From Rehmannia glutinosa (lineage: Eukaryota; Streptophyta; Magnoliopsida; Lamiales; Orobanchaceae), in the NCBI GenBank assembly GCA_016081115.2, contig CM071930.1, positions 35,045,641 through 35,109,640 on the forward strand: DNA of 64,000 nt, given 5' to 3'. Below, in pieces: positions 11,961 to 24,056 of the stretch (its first letter is position 1; each line of letters starts with the position of its first letter). The notes below the pieces were generated by a model, which had not been told where the DNA came from, did no database searches, and saw only the letters and a program-made list of their open reading frames with translations. The translations under genes were made by a program, and so were the position numbers.

Positions 11961-13334
11961 ATGGAGGATCTGACGGAAAGAGAAGGGGAAATTATAGATT
12001 TGGACAAACCCAGCCCTGAGAATGAGATTGGAGGAAATCAGAAATCTTTTTGCCTGGTTGGAAAACTATACACAGACAAATCTTGGAAATCTTTCTACCT
12101 TATTGAAGTGATGAAAAAATCATGGAAAACGAAGGATGAAATTACAGCAAGAGAGTGGGGAGGAGGCCTGATTCTATTCCGTTTCACAAATAAGGAAAAT
12201 ATGAATTGGGTGTTGGCCAATCAACCATGGCACTATGATGGAGGTTTATTTGCAATCAGAAGCCTGGAAGAAGATGAACAACCCTCAACTATCCAAATAA
12301 ATCAGGCATCTTTTTGGATTAGAGCGTACGACGTCCCCGTAGCCTGTATGAATCGAACTGCAGCAAGTACCATAGCCGGACAGATTGGAAAGCTCGAAAG
12401 CCTCGACCCATCTACAGAAGGAATGTTTGGTAAATTCCTACGCTTCAAAATCAGTATCGACATAACCAAGCCCATTATTCGAGCTCTTACTATCCGGATT
12501 AAAGGGCAGCAGTTAATTTTGCCACTGAAATATGAAAGTCTCCCCACATACTGCTTCTGTTGCGGTATTATAGGCCACTTTTTTCGAAATTGTGAAAGCT
12601 ATGACAGAAACGAATGCCAAGATACATCGAGCATGAAATACGGACCCTGGATCAAAGCATCTCCCCTCAAACGAAGCGTCCCACAAAGAGAACCGAATGT
12701 GACAGCTCACAGCTCTATATCTTGAACACTGTTTCACAAAATCTCACCATCTCAATCCCTATATTCTAACCAGCCCAGCCCTCACCATAACACAACACCC
12801 AAAACTCTAAACACTACATCTGGTCCATTTGAACCCATTAATCCAAATCATGGGTGTGGTGACGTGTTACAACAATCTGAAGTAAACTCTCCACTAAACA
12901 CCATCTTAAACAAGTCCCTCCAATCCCTAACTCTCATATCTCCAACAAATCTAACTCATAACCAACCTCAGAATTTTGATATAACCACATCCCAACTACC
13001 TGAACCCACCTACCACAGCAATGACCCCTCACCGTCCACCACCGACATAAAAACAGCCTTGCTCCACCATAATATTTCGAATACCGACAAGCCTAATCCC
13101 ACATCTCCCATAGTTCCAATCCACACTACCTCTTACACAGATAATTACATCTCCATGTCTAACATCCATCCATTCCAAGCCTCAGCCTCAACCTTCAACC
13201 CACAACCCCCTTCCACAAACATCGAAACTACCTCAGCTTTTAATCCCACACAGACACTCAAACCAAAAACTAACCCTAAAAACCTGATAATCCAAAACGA
13301 ACCACTCGCATTAAACCGAAACATCAGACCTTAA
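11961..13334 (+). pseudogene. LINE-A ORF1: DUF4283-like domain, CCHC knuckle and low-complexity tail
   Basis: ORF1 RNA-binding protein of a plant LINE, which coats the element RNA. I start at the ATG at 11961 (MEDLTEREGEII), because the upstream open frame translates only pyrimidine-rich leader. Residues 25-180 resemble the DUF4283 fold (FCLVGKLYTDKSWK, then NWVLANQPWHYDGGLFAI). A zinc knuckle reading CFCCGIIGHFFRNC follows near residue 195. A TGA at 12723-12725 ends the first part after 254 codons, but the same frame stays open for another 200 codons to the TAA at 13332-13334. The tail is rich in Pro, Thr, Ser and Asn, as in LINE ORF1 tails. Intact length would be about 457 residues. One stop codon is the only clear lesion. 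Confidence 0.85.
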
Positions 13335-13507
13335 CCCAACCTTTAACCCAAATTCTCCCGCTAAACGACCCATTGATGAGACCATCACCTCGATACGTCA
13401 AAGCTCAGCGATCAAGCGAAAAACACAAAAGAATTTGGTTTGTTCGGATTACTGTGCCATTTTACATTAACGGCGGAGGTTGCCAAAGAGCAACCCCGCC
13501 GGGACCA

Positions 13508-16500
13508 ATGAGTTGCCTCGGTTTGAACTGCTTCGGGGCTTGGGAACCAAAGCCGATTAATGTGCTTAAACGACCGATTAAATCCAAAGATCCCAAAATC
13601 TTGTTTCTTATGGAAACAAAACTATGTCGTGATGAAGTTTAGAAACTAACCCAGGCGTTGGGTTTTGACCATAACCATATTGTTGAGTGTAATACTAGCG
13701 GGGAAGACGGGCGGATTGAGCTACTTTGGAAAGATTCGATTAGATTCGACTTACTTTGATTCTCCTAATCACATTGATGGCATAATCACGAGAAAATGGC
13801 AAGGAGTGGCGAATTAGCGGAGTTTATGGGTGGCCGAAAGAAAACGAAATAAACCACTCACCTTTGGGACTTAATCAAAAATCTCGCGGCGGCGGAGATC
13901 ATGAATGGCTCTGTCTCGGTGACTTTAACGAGATACTTTACAATTTTGAGAAAATAGAAGCGGACGAAAAGAAAACTCAAAACTTGAAGCCTTTCATAAC
14001 GCTACCGCTTTCGAAGCACGATTAGAAGATTTGGGCTATGAAGGCTATTCGTTCACATGGACGAATGCTTTCGAAGGCGATACAAATATTCGAACGCACT
14101 TGGCCATTTGCTTGGGACAAGCGGATGGATTAATCTTTTCACCGATTACAAAGTGCAACATTTGCCGAGAGTGGGATTGGACCATTGCCTATTTTTATTA
14201 GGCTTTGGATAAAAAACAAAAACACCGAGAACGGAGACATAACAAAAAAGGAAGATCTTTCGGTTGAAACTATGTGGTCATTAGATGAATCGTGCAAAGC
14301 AATCGTGCGAGACTCTTGGGGATTGAAGGAATGTGGGAATCCAAACAACCCGGAAAAATTACAACGAAAACTCAAGCAATGTGGGATTAGCTAAGCGGTG
14401 GGAGCAAACTCATTTTGGCCACATTCTCACAAACATTCAAGAGATTGAGAAAGAAGAGACAACTTTTTGTCAAATATTAATGAGAGGAAAACCCTGGAGG
14501 ATACATTAGGAGACTTTACCAAAGACAAGACAAAATGTGGCACCAACGATCAAGAGCCGATTGGATGAAAAATGGGGACAAGAATCTTTGCGCTTTTTCC
14601 AGCGGCATCGGTAGGAAAGCTAGAAACACGATTGAAAAAATTAAAGATAATAATGGAATGTGGGTGGATGACATCGAGGAGGTGGAGAAGGTTTTCTCCA
14701 AATACTTCATAGATTTATTCTCGATTGAACTCGGGCCGATTATGGACGAGCCATCGACGCACTTGAGGAAAAAATGACGGGAGAGATGAACGACAAGCTA
14801 ACAAGGCCTTTCACAAAAGAGGAAATCACGGCCGCTCTCACCCAAATGCACCTACTAAATCTCAGGGCCACTGACGGTATGCTGTTATCTTTTTCAAAAA
14901 TTACGGCATATTGTTCAATCGATATTTTATCTCTGTCACTCTTAATGTTTTAAATGGTTCACTTTCCCTGCTTCTATCAATCATACATATATTGTGTTGA
15001 TACCAAAAAAGAAGAACCCGAAAAAGCGATTATGGATTTTAGGCTATTAGTTTATGCAACGTCGTTTTCAAACTAATTTCAAAAACTATTGCTAATAGGC
15101 TTAAATCCTTATTACCCGATTTGACTTCTCCCACCCAATCTCTTTTGTCGGGCGTTTTATCACCGACAACGCCCTTTTAGCTTTTGAAACCTTCCATTCT
15201 ATGAAAAGGAATCGTGCTAAAAACGTGGATCTTTCGCCTTAAATTAGACATGAGCAAAGCATACGACGGAGTTGAATGGAATTTTTGCAAAGAGTTATGT
15301 TGAAAATGGGTATCGGTTGCTCCTTTGTTGAACTAATTATGAAATGCATCTCAACTGTTTCTTTTTCTCCATACTTCTTAATGGTCATCCTGATGCATGT
15401 TTCACCCAACCCGAGGGCTCGACAAGGAGACCCGTTATCGTCAGTATCTTTTTCTTTTAAATGCGTAAGCATTTTCGATGATCGAAAAATCGAAATGAAC
15501 GGGATTTTCCATGGGGTGAGGTGTGGAAGCAAGCTCCTATGATAACACACCTTATTTTTGCGGATGATAGCATTATTTTTGGGAGAGCAAATGAGAGAGA
15601 GTCGGAATGCATCGATATTATCAAAACCTACGAAAAAGGCTTGGGACAACGTATCAACCTTGATAAATCGGTCATTTATTTTAGCAAAGGGGTTAACAAC
15701 GAACGCAGTCTCTACTCACCAAAAATTGGGGGTGTCATTGGTGGAAAAACATGCAATTTACCTTGGGTTCTGCGTGATTGGCAAATCGAAAAAAGAAATC
15801 TTTAGCAATTGTTGATAGAGTGAGAAAGAAGGTGAAAAATTGGAAATCCAATCTGTTGTCACAACAAGCAAAGCAAGCTCGTCCTCATTAAATCTGTAGC
15901 TCAGCGATTCCTTCATATATTATGAGTTGCTTTCTCCTTCCTCATAATATTTGCCAACAAATTAAGTCAATTATAAGCAATTTTTGGTAAGGCCAAATTC
16001 AAGAAGAAAGACGTACTCATTGGTGCGCGTGGGACCGTTTGTGCAACTCAAAAAAAGAGAGGGAGGATTGGGACTCGAGACCTACAGTGTTTCAACGAAG
16101 CAATGCTTGCTAAACAAGGGTGGCGGTGAACGAGCGAAAATACTCTACTAGCAAAAACTCTCAAAGCAAGGTATTTCCCTAACAAGTCATTTCTCGAAGC
16201 AACAATCGGGCTATAATCCATCTCATACTTGGAGAAGCATTCTTGCGGGCGGAATATACTTGTTAAAGGACTTCGTTGGAATATTGGAGATGGGAAAAGT
16301 GTTTGTATATGGCGAGACCCATGGCTCCCCGGACCAACCTGGATTTAGAATTCTATCCATCGGCGGACTCTTTGAACGACATGCGTGTTCTTTGAATTAA
16401 TGAGACCGAGACACCCCGCTATGGAATAACGATGTGCTTCATGAATTTTTTTGTCAAAATGATATCAAGAGTATTCAGCGATACCTTTACGCATGCACCG

Positions 16501-17563
16501 AAAACCAGGCCGACTAGTGTGGAATTTTTCAAAAAATGGAGTTTACACTGTGCGTTCGGGGTATCACATTGCGAAGACCATCAATAATGGTAAACAAAAT
16601 TCCCTTCCACTTCATATTATAAGGAAATTTGGAATTGGCTATGGAAACTTGACATACCCCAAAGATTATAATATTCATGTGGAAATGCATAAGGGGAATT
16701 CTTCCCACAAAGCAAGCATTAATAAAAAGAGGAATCAATATTGACCCTCGGTCACGATCGGTGTGGCCGTCAGAGAATGAAACAATGGAACATACGTTGA
16801 GAGAATGCCCATGGGCCTCCTTCTTTTAGGCGATAGGACCGTTGGATCTGATTTCCACCACAAGAGCAAAATGGCACGATAGTGGATTTGGATTGTTTCT
16901 ATGTCGAAAACAGGGGACTTGGGCTCACAAGGATTATTTGCAACTCTTCTTTGGACGGCATGATACGCGAGGAACAAATCAACATACAATCACAAGGAGT
17001 CAATCATCATTGGTGTTTGTCACTTGCCGAAAGATGCTGTTTGAACACAACGTGGGGACAAATGCGTAGATGCGGGATCGAAAAGCGAGTTTGTGGTTGT
17101 ATGGAGTAAACCCAAAGGCGATGTTTTAAAACGAATACGGATGCTTCGATTATGCCAGGTTCGGGGGCGGGAATTGGAGCGGTTTTTCGAGATTCAAATG
17201 GACAGATTATTACAACTTTGTCCCATTTTTTCCGGATGAAATGACTATCGAGGTCGCCAAGCTATAGCTGCGAGAGAGGCGTGCACCATGCTTACAACCT
17301 GGGAATAAAAACTTGATCTTTCGGAGGTAGATAGCAACCATATACAACAAAATGCGTTCGTCCTCGATCGATTTCTCATATTCGGGAAACATTGTTCTTG
17401 ATATCTTAGAATTTACTTCTCTGTTTGATGGTTTTGAACCTAGCTATGTTAGGCGGTCGGGTAACGTTGTAGCGCACTTGTTAGCGCGTCATGCTTTTTC
17501 CTTTTCTACTTACGAACTTTCTATTGGTATTGTACCTAAACAAGTGATCGGGACCATTTGAAT
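13508..17563 (+). pseudogene. LINE-A ORF2: endonuclease, reverse transcriptase, RNase H-like
   Basis: ORF2 begins at ATG 13508 (MSCLGLNCFGAW), the usual start of the AP-endonuclease domain; PKILFLMETKL follows near 13590. The endonuclease nicks the target and RT primes on the nick. RT segments: LKLDMSKAYDGVEW at 15239-15280, RQGDPLSS near 15420-15445, and FADD at 15557-15568, so the RT active-site residues are still spelled. The region between the RT palm and the C-terminus contains GRIGLETYS-like sequence near 16060. An RNase H-like block reads KTNTDASIMPGSGAGIGAVF at about 17130-17190. Numerous stops and frame changes from 13640 onward make it a pseudogene. The last frame ends at about 17561, some 40 bases before the A-rich tail. 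Confidence 0.85.
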
Positions 17564-17613
17564 TGGAGGCTTCTCCTAAGTTTGATGAATATAATTCATT
17601 TTTAAAAAAAAAG

Positions 17614-17785
17614 AAAATACGAATACAAATTCCACAATCAAAACTAGGGCCATAAATTGTTCATAAAACAAAACTCATTCATTCCAATAACAAAATAAAC
17701 CACATAGCCCTAACACCGCTTAACTAACACATGCATAAATAAATTAATCAATTCAAAATACACAAAATAATATCAAAAACCTAGA
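17614..17785 (-). other. Leader fragment of a minus-strand LTR element
   Basis: Non-coding sequence between the LINE-A tail and the primer site at 17786. In the minus-strand sense it lies immediately downstream of LTR and primer site, where the 5' untranslated leader belongs. The rest of that element is not visible on the other side of LINE-A. Confidence 0.45.
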
Positions 17786-17796
17786 CTCTGATACCA
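17786..17796 (-). promoter_or_regulatory. Primer-binding site, initiator-Met tRNA type
   Basis: Read on the minus strand this is TGGTATCAGAG, the copia primer site complementary to the 3' end of initiator Met-tRNA. It lies two bases from the LTR end at 17799. Confidence 0.8.
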
Positions 17797-17798
17797 AT

Positions 17799-19193
17799 TG
17801 TTGGCCAATACGGAATTGCTCAATCACAAAAATTGATTTTATGTGATCCGATCAATCCGGAATAGGATCTTAAATTATAATGCATATTTAACTAGAACCG
17901 ATTAATTCGTAACAACAAGACATAATAGGATTACCCTGTGGCGTGCTTTAAAAAATCTTTTGTAGAAATTCCACACTCCACCCTTCAAGCCTTCTTCGGT
18001 GTTCTCCAAGAACTCAAGAAGTGCAGTAAAATCTCTCTTGTGTGTGGGCACAAAATGATCGATAGAAGTAATTAGGTAGAAAAAAATAATTAACTATGGA
18101 AACATTTGCCAAAAGAAAAGTATTACTTTTGGTAATACTTTGATTGACAAATCAAATCCATATTGATTGGCAAAATCATATGATTTCTCTTATTTCCAAA
18201 ATTATCCCAATCACCCACTTAATTAAATACATTTGCACTAATATATTATAACTTTTATAGTTTATTACGATTCTTTTTCTAGAGCCACAAAGGGACTGAT
18301 CGAACCCATTAGACTAAGCTCAATAAATTAATTTTGATCCAATCAACTCTTGATCAATCAAAATAATTTATTAATCTCATTCTATTCCACTAAAGGAATA
18401 AGATTGCACTCTTAATCTAATTGAAATTATCAAGCCAATAATTAAATCCTCGATTTGTCGATCTTACATGTCACCCCACGATCAACTAAATATTAGAAAT
18501 AAAATGACCAAAATCCATTTTCTAATATTTATAAATCTCGATCCTCATCTTCTATCTGACAGTCCCATGTGATTGCTATCACATAATGAATTTAACAACA
18601 AATGTCGAATTCTTCGAGCTCAAATTCTCCATCATTAGAAGAATACATGAGATCATGATCATGCCTATTAAATAGGTGACAAATTCCATATTGTGAATAT
18701 ATGTTCCTTGTTATTTCACTTTAATTCCCAAAGCATTGAAATATTGATCATCATTCGATCTCACTCATTGATGTATCAAAGAACTTCAAGTTAGTAATCA
18801 AAGTTCATCACCCCATCAGGATTAAGGTGTCACGTACGATAATCAAGTGAAATTAAATATTTATTGGTCAATCAAATATTTAATTTCATGTGGTACAGTC
18901 TAATACATTTAAAAAAATCATTATCAATTTTATTACAAAAGTCAAGATAAACTTTAATAAAATTGAGACGATCTTGTCAAAATAACTTGTCCATATTTAT
19001 TTACCGATTATAGGCTTTAATTTTTTGAATTGAATTATAAATTAAATCTTTTCATGTTTAACAACTTAAATACTCAATTTATAACATCAAACAATTCATG
19101 GACATATGTAAGCTCCAATATATATGAAAATAATATTTTATTCAAAAATTTAATTTACACAATAATTTATTCGTAGGCATAATACTACCAACA
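17799..19193 (-). repeat. 5' LTR of a minus-strand LTR retrotransposon, probably copia
   Basis: The 1395 bp stretch is bounded by TGTTGG on the left and CCAACA on the right, the inverted ends of an LTR, and abuts an initiator-Met primer site on its left. This makes it the 5' LTR of an element transcribed leftward. No second LTR and no coding region of this element can be seen. It is therefore a truncated copy, or one cut by LINE-A. AT-rich, with no gene inside. Confidence 0.7.
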
Positions 19194-19237
19194 ATTTCAT
19201 GAATAGTATAAAATTATTCGTAGGCATAATACTACCC
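19168..19237. repeat. Short direct repeat at the LTR edge
   Basis: The 20-base stretch TTCGTAGGCATAATACTACC occurs twice, at about 19170-19189 and 19217-19236. The first copy lies inside the LTR end and the second outside it. It looks like a local duplication across the LTR border and is too long for a copia target duplication. Confidence 0.7.
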
Positions 19238-19279
19238 TCTCATCATTTAAGAAATTTATGTATAGATGTATTTTCATTT

Positions 19280-19538
19280 GAGTTGTCAAATGGGCTAAGG
19301 TCGACCAACACCGAGCTAAGGAGAAAATTCGGGTTGGGCCGACCAACTCGAAAATTTGTCGGGCCGCTATTTGGGAGCCTAGTCCAGCCCGTATGTTAAA
19401 AATACATATAAAATATATTGGGTCGATCGGCCGCCCCGGTTGGGCAATAAGCTCGGCTCCTTTCGGGCTTCTAAAAATATTGCTTAGTCTAGTCCAGGCT
19501 ATCACCCGGTAGGTCGAATTGACCGATTTTGACATCTC
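19280..19538. mobile_element. MITE-like element with terminal inverted repeats
   Basis: The ends GAGTTGTCAAATGGG (19280-19294) and CCGATTTTGACATCTC (19523-19538) are imperfect inverted repeats: the right end reversed reads GAGATGTCAAAATCGG. The 259 bp interior is unusually GC-rich for its surroundings (GGGCCGACC, GGCCGCCCCGG) and non-coding. I see no clear target duplication, so the DNA-transposon superfamily cannot be stated. Confidence 0.5.
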
Positions 19539-19650
19539 AATTTTTATGTCTAATTTCTAGTTTCCCGTGAAAATGACTTTTCATGAAAGAAATAAAAATA
19601 TTTTTGATTTGTTGTCGAATTTACATTTATATGTTTAAAACTTGAAAATA

Positions 19651-19708
19651 TGTCGATTATAGTTTTGGAGTGTATGTTTAACATAGATTTGTGTGATTGT
19701 AGTAAAAA
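19651..19708 (+). repeat. Left copy of a 55-58 bp repeat flanking the Tat-like element
   Basis: Begins TCGATTATAGTTTTGGAGTG and is repeated with a few changes at 24002-24056, directly outside the right LTR. The two copies bracket the element in direct orientation. Confidence 0.75.
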
Positions 19709-19719
19709 CTTATTTGGTT

Positions 19720-20214
19720 ATTAATAAGGGGTAATATAATATTTTTCTTTTAAATATTTAATACCTATTTAATTTTTAATTAATTATTATCCTATTGAAA
19801 ATAATATTGGCCAAGCCAATAGAAAAAACCCACAAGGTCCATTCATCGCATGAGCATCAAGCTCATAAGGCTCAACTCATAATACTGCACTGTGCACTTT
19901 GAGGCCCGATTCATTATATTAGGCCGCCGAGGCTCAACTCATTATACCAAGATCATGCGACCCACGTCTCGGTATAAATGCCCTCTTAATTAAAATTCAT
20001 AAGTATATTTTAACTGAATTCTCTAACACCGTAGATTTTTCTCCTACACATTCTTTGACTTAAGAATCGGTGGGGCTTTCCGGGATAAGTTTCGGGCCCG
20101 TCTAACCTTATTTGCGTGTTGCATGTTGGTTCCGACACATATATTGGACTTGAGACCGAGTCGATACATTAGCTTGGATTACCCTAACTTCGAGTGATCT
20201 GTCCAATTTTGGCA
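19720..20214 (+). repeat. 5' LTR of a non-autonomous Tat-like LTR element
   Basis: About 495 bp, matching 23496-24001 along its length. Shared blocks include TTTTAAATATTTA, CTCAACTCATAATAC, a TATA region (CGGTATAAATGCC near 19972) and the GACTTAAGAATCGG...GGGATAA...CGGG stretch typical of Ty3/gypsy Tat-group LTRs downstream of the promoter. The right end is placed at GGCA (20214) by comparison with the 3' LTR. The two LTRs have diverged strongly, so the insertion is old. Confidence 0.75.
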
Positions 20215-23200
20215 ACATCATTTTAATATCGTATATGGAATCGACCAAGACACGATATGCAAACAAGGTCACAAGCGATGGGAGATAGCTCTCGGATCGC
20301 CCGTCCGAGTTTACAACGAAAAACATGAGGATAAACCTCATTGTAGACTGAATAGGACCCCATTCCACATGGGAGTAACTCAAATAGAAGAGAGACGTGA
20401 CAAAAGATGCATTGCATCCCTATTGGAATAAGTTGTTAGGGATGCCTTCAGGCAAAAGGATGTTGCGGTAGGTACCCCACAAGCTCCATCAACAAAGAAA
20501 CAACCCTAACATAGGGAGAAGAAAGTGTAAATAAAATCCCCAAATTGGGTGATAACTCACTAGAATAACAAGCTGCTGGAGGAGGAGAAGGTGTAAGGGC
20601 AAGGCTAAGGCAGTCCCAAACACGCACTTATGCCCCTTTGGAAGAGGAGTAGCCCTTGAGCCCTATTATCCTAATTGAGTCACTCCTACAAGATAAAAGA
20701 AATCGAACCTGCCCGGTATGAAGGAACAAGAAACCCCAAGAACACTTAGACAAATTATATGCCAAGGTGGGTATCACTTGACCCATGCAAGAGGTGATTC
20801 CATGTTTTCTAAGACATGTACAAAATAAGTTTTTCATAGGAGATAGCCCCAAGTCATCCAAGGTATGAAGCATGGAGGTCCTAAAGGGAGCCCAGTTAAC
20901 ACTAACCAAGGGGAAGAGATATTGTATAAACCCATCAAGAAAATGGACGACGACAATGATGCGACCAAAGGAATCCACGTGCATGACTACGCACACTAGA
21001 TAGGGAGCTCCCACACCTGTCAATGGACGCTCGACCTAAGGGCCTTCCCACGTGGTCAACGAAGGGGCCTCTTCCACGCTCAGTCGCACTCTACCCGACC
21101 ACGACTGCGGCCTCGCCTAGTCACTTCCCCCTACTCGATTAGCTTTCATTGCCCGTGAGCTAACTCTTCTAATCGGTCTCCCTAGCAACATTCAACGGGC
21201 TATTAAGAAACTTCAAATGCTCGTCCTCAAGTAAAAACCTGGACAACCAATCAACTTACTTGACTCTCCTCCCTGGACGCAAGCTATCCTCTTAAAGAGT
21301 TAAAGAAATATCTTTAACTTTCTCCTATGAGAGACTGAGTACCAGAAGAAGTATAAGAGGATCCCCTCATCGAAAGAACCGAAAGAGTTGGAGACACCAT
21401 CCTCATCCCTGGAAGGCTTAGTCTATCCATTAACACTTACTCACATGACACATAACCCAAGTATGGATGATGAAAGAGATCATCATATTGTTGGAGTCAT
21501 TAAAACCACCACTCGACATCCTAAATGTAGACGAGCACAAAATACACTTCAAGCTTACCAAAAGGAATCAAATGAAACCAACACATGCACTACTCCCAAG
21601 CAAAGTGGTATGAACTTTATCAAAGAAGAAATTATATCTACCAGCATACGACTTGATCCTAGGAAGACCAAGTCAAAATTAACTCAAGACCATCATGTTT
21701 ACTCTTCACCCCAAGTTGGAGTTCTCACTGAAGACATGAATATAAGAGAATCAAGCTACTTCCACCTAACCAAAGAACCCTACATATCAACATAGGAAAA
21801 AGCTAAGTTCCAAGGAAGGACCACTAACTAGGCTCACCAACAATGGGACCCGTGAATCTCCTCTTCTCATCTATTTTTGACATGTTACACGCCCTAGGTG
21901 ACTTCTTTCGTAGGAGGTAGCTCTGAGCTCTCATGGACACAACCCAAGTGACTTCATATGGAAGAGGTAGCACCGAGCTATCTTAGACACACCCTAGCCA
22001 AATTCATCCGTAAGAGATAGCTCCAAGTTATCCAAGACGCCCCAGATGACTTCATTTGTAAGAGGTAGTGCTAATCTATCCAGGGCATATCCTAAGCTAC
22101 TTCATCCATAATAGGTAGCTCTGATCTATCCAAGAAACACCCCAATCGATTCATCCATAAGAGGTAGCTCTTACCTATCCAGGACATGCCCCAGACGACT
22201 TCATTCATAAGAGATAGTTGTGAGCTATCCACGACACACCCCAAGCGACTTCATCCGTAAGAGATAGCTATGAATTCTCCAGGAAATGCTCCAGGCGACT
22301 TCAATCATAAGAGGTAACTCTAAGCTATCTAGGACATGCCCCATGCGATTTCATCTATACGCGGTAGGTCCTGCTACCTCAGACCCTCAAGAACTCATCC
22401 GTAAGAGGCATACTCGACATCGAGGACATCGTAGCGATAGCTTTGGCTATCCAGGACCTCTCTCAAGACTTCATGGGTGTGAGTCCATATGAGGTGACTA
22501 CGTGCCATTCATAACATCTTTGCAAGACAAACCCCGTAAGCAAAAAATTTCATATTGCCCAGGCCACGAGGCTATGCATTTATGTAAGAGGCATATATGT
22601 AATGTCCAAGGTAAATTGCTAAGTCTCATAAGTGGAAAGCTTAACAATGCCCCTGGCCAACAAGCTAATATCATCCTATATGAGGTATTTATGTGAAGCG
22701 GAAAAGTTCGCGCTTCCCTGGGCCACTAAAGCACCTTTCATGTAAGATGGAGTTATGTGTTATCGAAGGTAAATTCCTAACTCCCATAAGCAAAAAGCTT
22801 CACGATGCCCTGTCCACCTATCTAATGGCTTCATGTAAGAGATAGTTACGCACTGCCCAAGATACGTTCTAAAGTCCCATAAGAGGTAACTTTGCGCTAT
22901 CCAGGGCACTCTTCAAGCACAAACTTCCCATAAAAGGTGACTCCACCCCATCAGGATACACAACAAGAACTCTCCCACACTTGGAAAAACCCAAACATCA
23001 ATAACTTGATAGAAATGCCAAATGGAAAAAGGGAACCTAAAAATGCGTGCATAAACCTGCATTCACACGTGGCAAAACAAATTACCCGACCATGTGCGCT
23101 CGATCGGACCCCTCGGCCGATGGCCTCTCCAAAAAGGAATGTGAGCACTAGCCCCACACACGACTAGCGCCCATAATTGGCCGGTTCCCTCTCGCGACCT

Positions 23201-23495
23201 GAGGAGGCCAATGAGATCTCCCTTCTCACTCGGAGACCAAAAGAGTTTTCCAATGACTAAGTACCATGGAAAATCAAGAAGACCTCCCCTTGAGAGGACC
23301 CTCCCTGCTTGGGGAACCTACTTTCTTCATGAGACCTCCCTTCTTTAGGGGACCTCCTTTCTTCAGGGGACCCCCATCTCAGAGAGACATTCTTCTTCTC
23401 AGAAGATTAAGTCCAAAGATAGATCACACATTTGCAAGGGACCTAACTCCCGCACCACTCTGGTCTCTCTTGTAGTATCGGAGTTGAGAAGCCTA
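20215..23495 (+). mobile_element. Internal region of the non-autonomous Tat-like element
   Basis: About 3.3 kb between two matching LTRs, with no recognisable gag, protease, RT or integrase. The longest plus-strand open frame (21388-21795, 135 codons) has no motif I recognise. The right third is repetitive: a minisatellite at 21890-22400, three looser units of about 130 bp at 22540-22930, and short GGACCTCC-type repeats at 23270-23400. Tat-group gypsy elements are known to carry tandem repeats near their 3' end. The layout is that of a large non-autonomous derivative (LARD-like) that would use another element's proteins. Confidence 0.65.
21890..22400 (+). repeat. Minisatellite, about ten units of 49-50 bp
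   Basis: Units start near 21897, 21950, 21998, 22050, 22098, 22147, 22196, 22247, 22297 and 22347. The consensus blocks are GACTTCATCCGTAAGAGGTA, then GCTCTGAGCTATCCAGGACA, then CACCCCAAGC. Divergence between units is moderate and no reading frame is shared across them. A degenerate related stretch continues to about 22500. Confidence 0.85.
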
Positions 23496-24001
23496 TGATG
23501 AGGGTAAAATCGTACTATCTCTTTTAAATATTTAGTTACCTATTTAAATCATTTTACTCAATTATTAGCCTACATAAACTAATGTTGAGCCAAGTCAATA
23601 TAAGAAGCTCATGAAACCCAACTCATCGCATCAATCCCATGGGTTCAACTCATAATACAAGACCTTAGAGGCCCAATTTATTATATTAAGCCATTTAGGC
23701 CTAACCATTATACTAGGACCATGCGGCCAACAGTCCCATGTATAAATAGGCTCTCCCTAATTGTTATTCATTAAGTACATTTTAACTGATGAATTCCCTA
23801 AATCCTAATGCTCTGTATTTTTCTTCAACACATTACTCACTTAAACATCGAAGGAGCTTCATCGGGATAACTCCGGGACCCTTCTAACATTGTTTGTGCG
23901 TTGCAGAATGGTTGTCGATGCGAGGATTGAATTCAGACCAGAGTTAGATACCTTAGCTCAAATTACCATAACTTCGGAGTGAGTTGCCAAACTTTTAGCA
24001 A
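23496..24001 (+). repeat. 3' LTR of the non-autonomous Tat-like element
   Basis: Starts TGATGAGGG after a purine-rich GGAGTTGAGAAG and ends ...TTTTAGCA. Its promoter core GTATAAATAGG near 23741 is better preserved than in the 5' LTR. Homologous block for block to 19720-20214. Confidence 0.75.
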
Positions 24002-24056
24002 ATCGATTATAGTTTTGAAGTGTGTTTTACATAAATTTGTGTGATTGTGGTGAAAA
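24002..24056 (+). repeat. Right copy of the flanking 55-58 bp repeat
   Basis: Begins TCGATTATAGTTTTGAAGTG immediately after the right LTR; see the left copy at 19651-19708. Confidence 0.75.

Larger units (their letters stand above)
11100..17613 (+). mobile_element. LINE-A, L1-type non-LTR retrotransposon
   Basis: Plus-strand LINE with ORF1 (11961-13334), ORF2 (13508 to about 17560: endonuclease, RT, RNase H-like) and an A-rich tail at 17602-17613. The 5' limit is an estimate: a GC-rich stretch at 11100-11400 and a pyrimidine-rich leader at 11700-11940 precede ORF1, as in plant L1 5' untranslated regions. I could not find a convincing target duplication. ORF1 has a single stop; ORF2 is broken many times. 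The element would have moved by target-primed reverse transcription. Confidence 0.85.

Noticed and set aside
20628..21023. Minus-strand open frame of 131 codons in the Tat-like element
   Set aside because: Hydrophobic product of a non-coding repeat-rich region, no partner motif.
21388..21795. Plus-strand open frame of 135 codons in the Tat-like element
   Set aside because: Polar product with no known domain in an otherwise non-coding element; left as part of the internal region.
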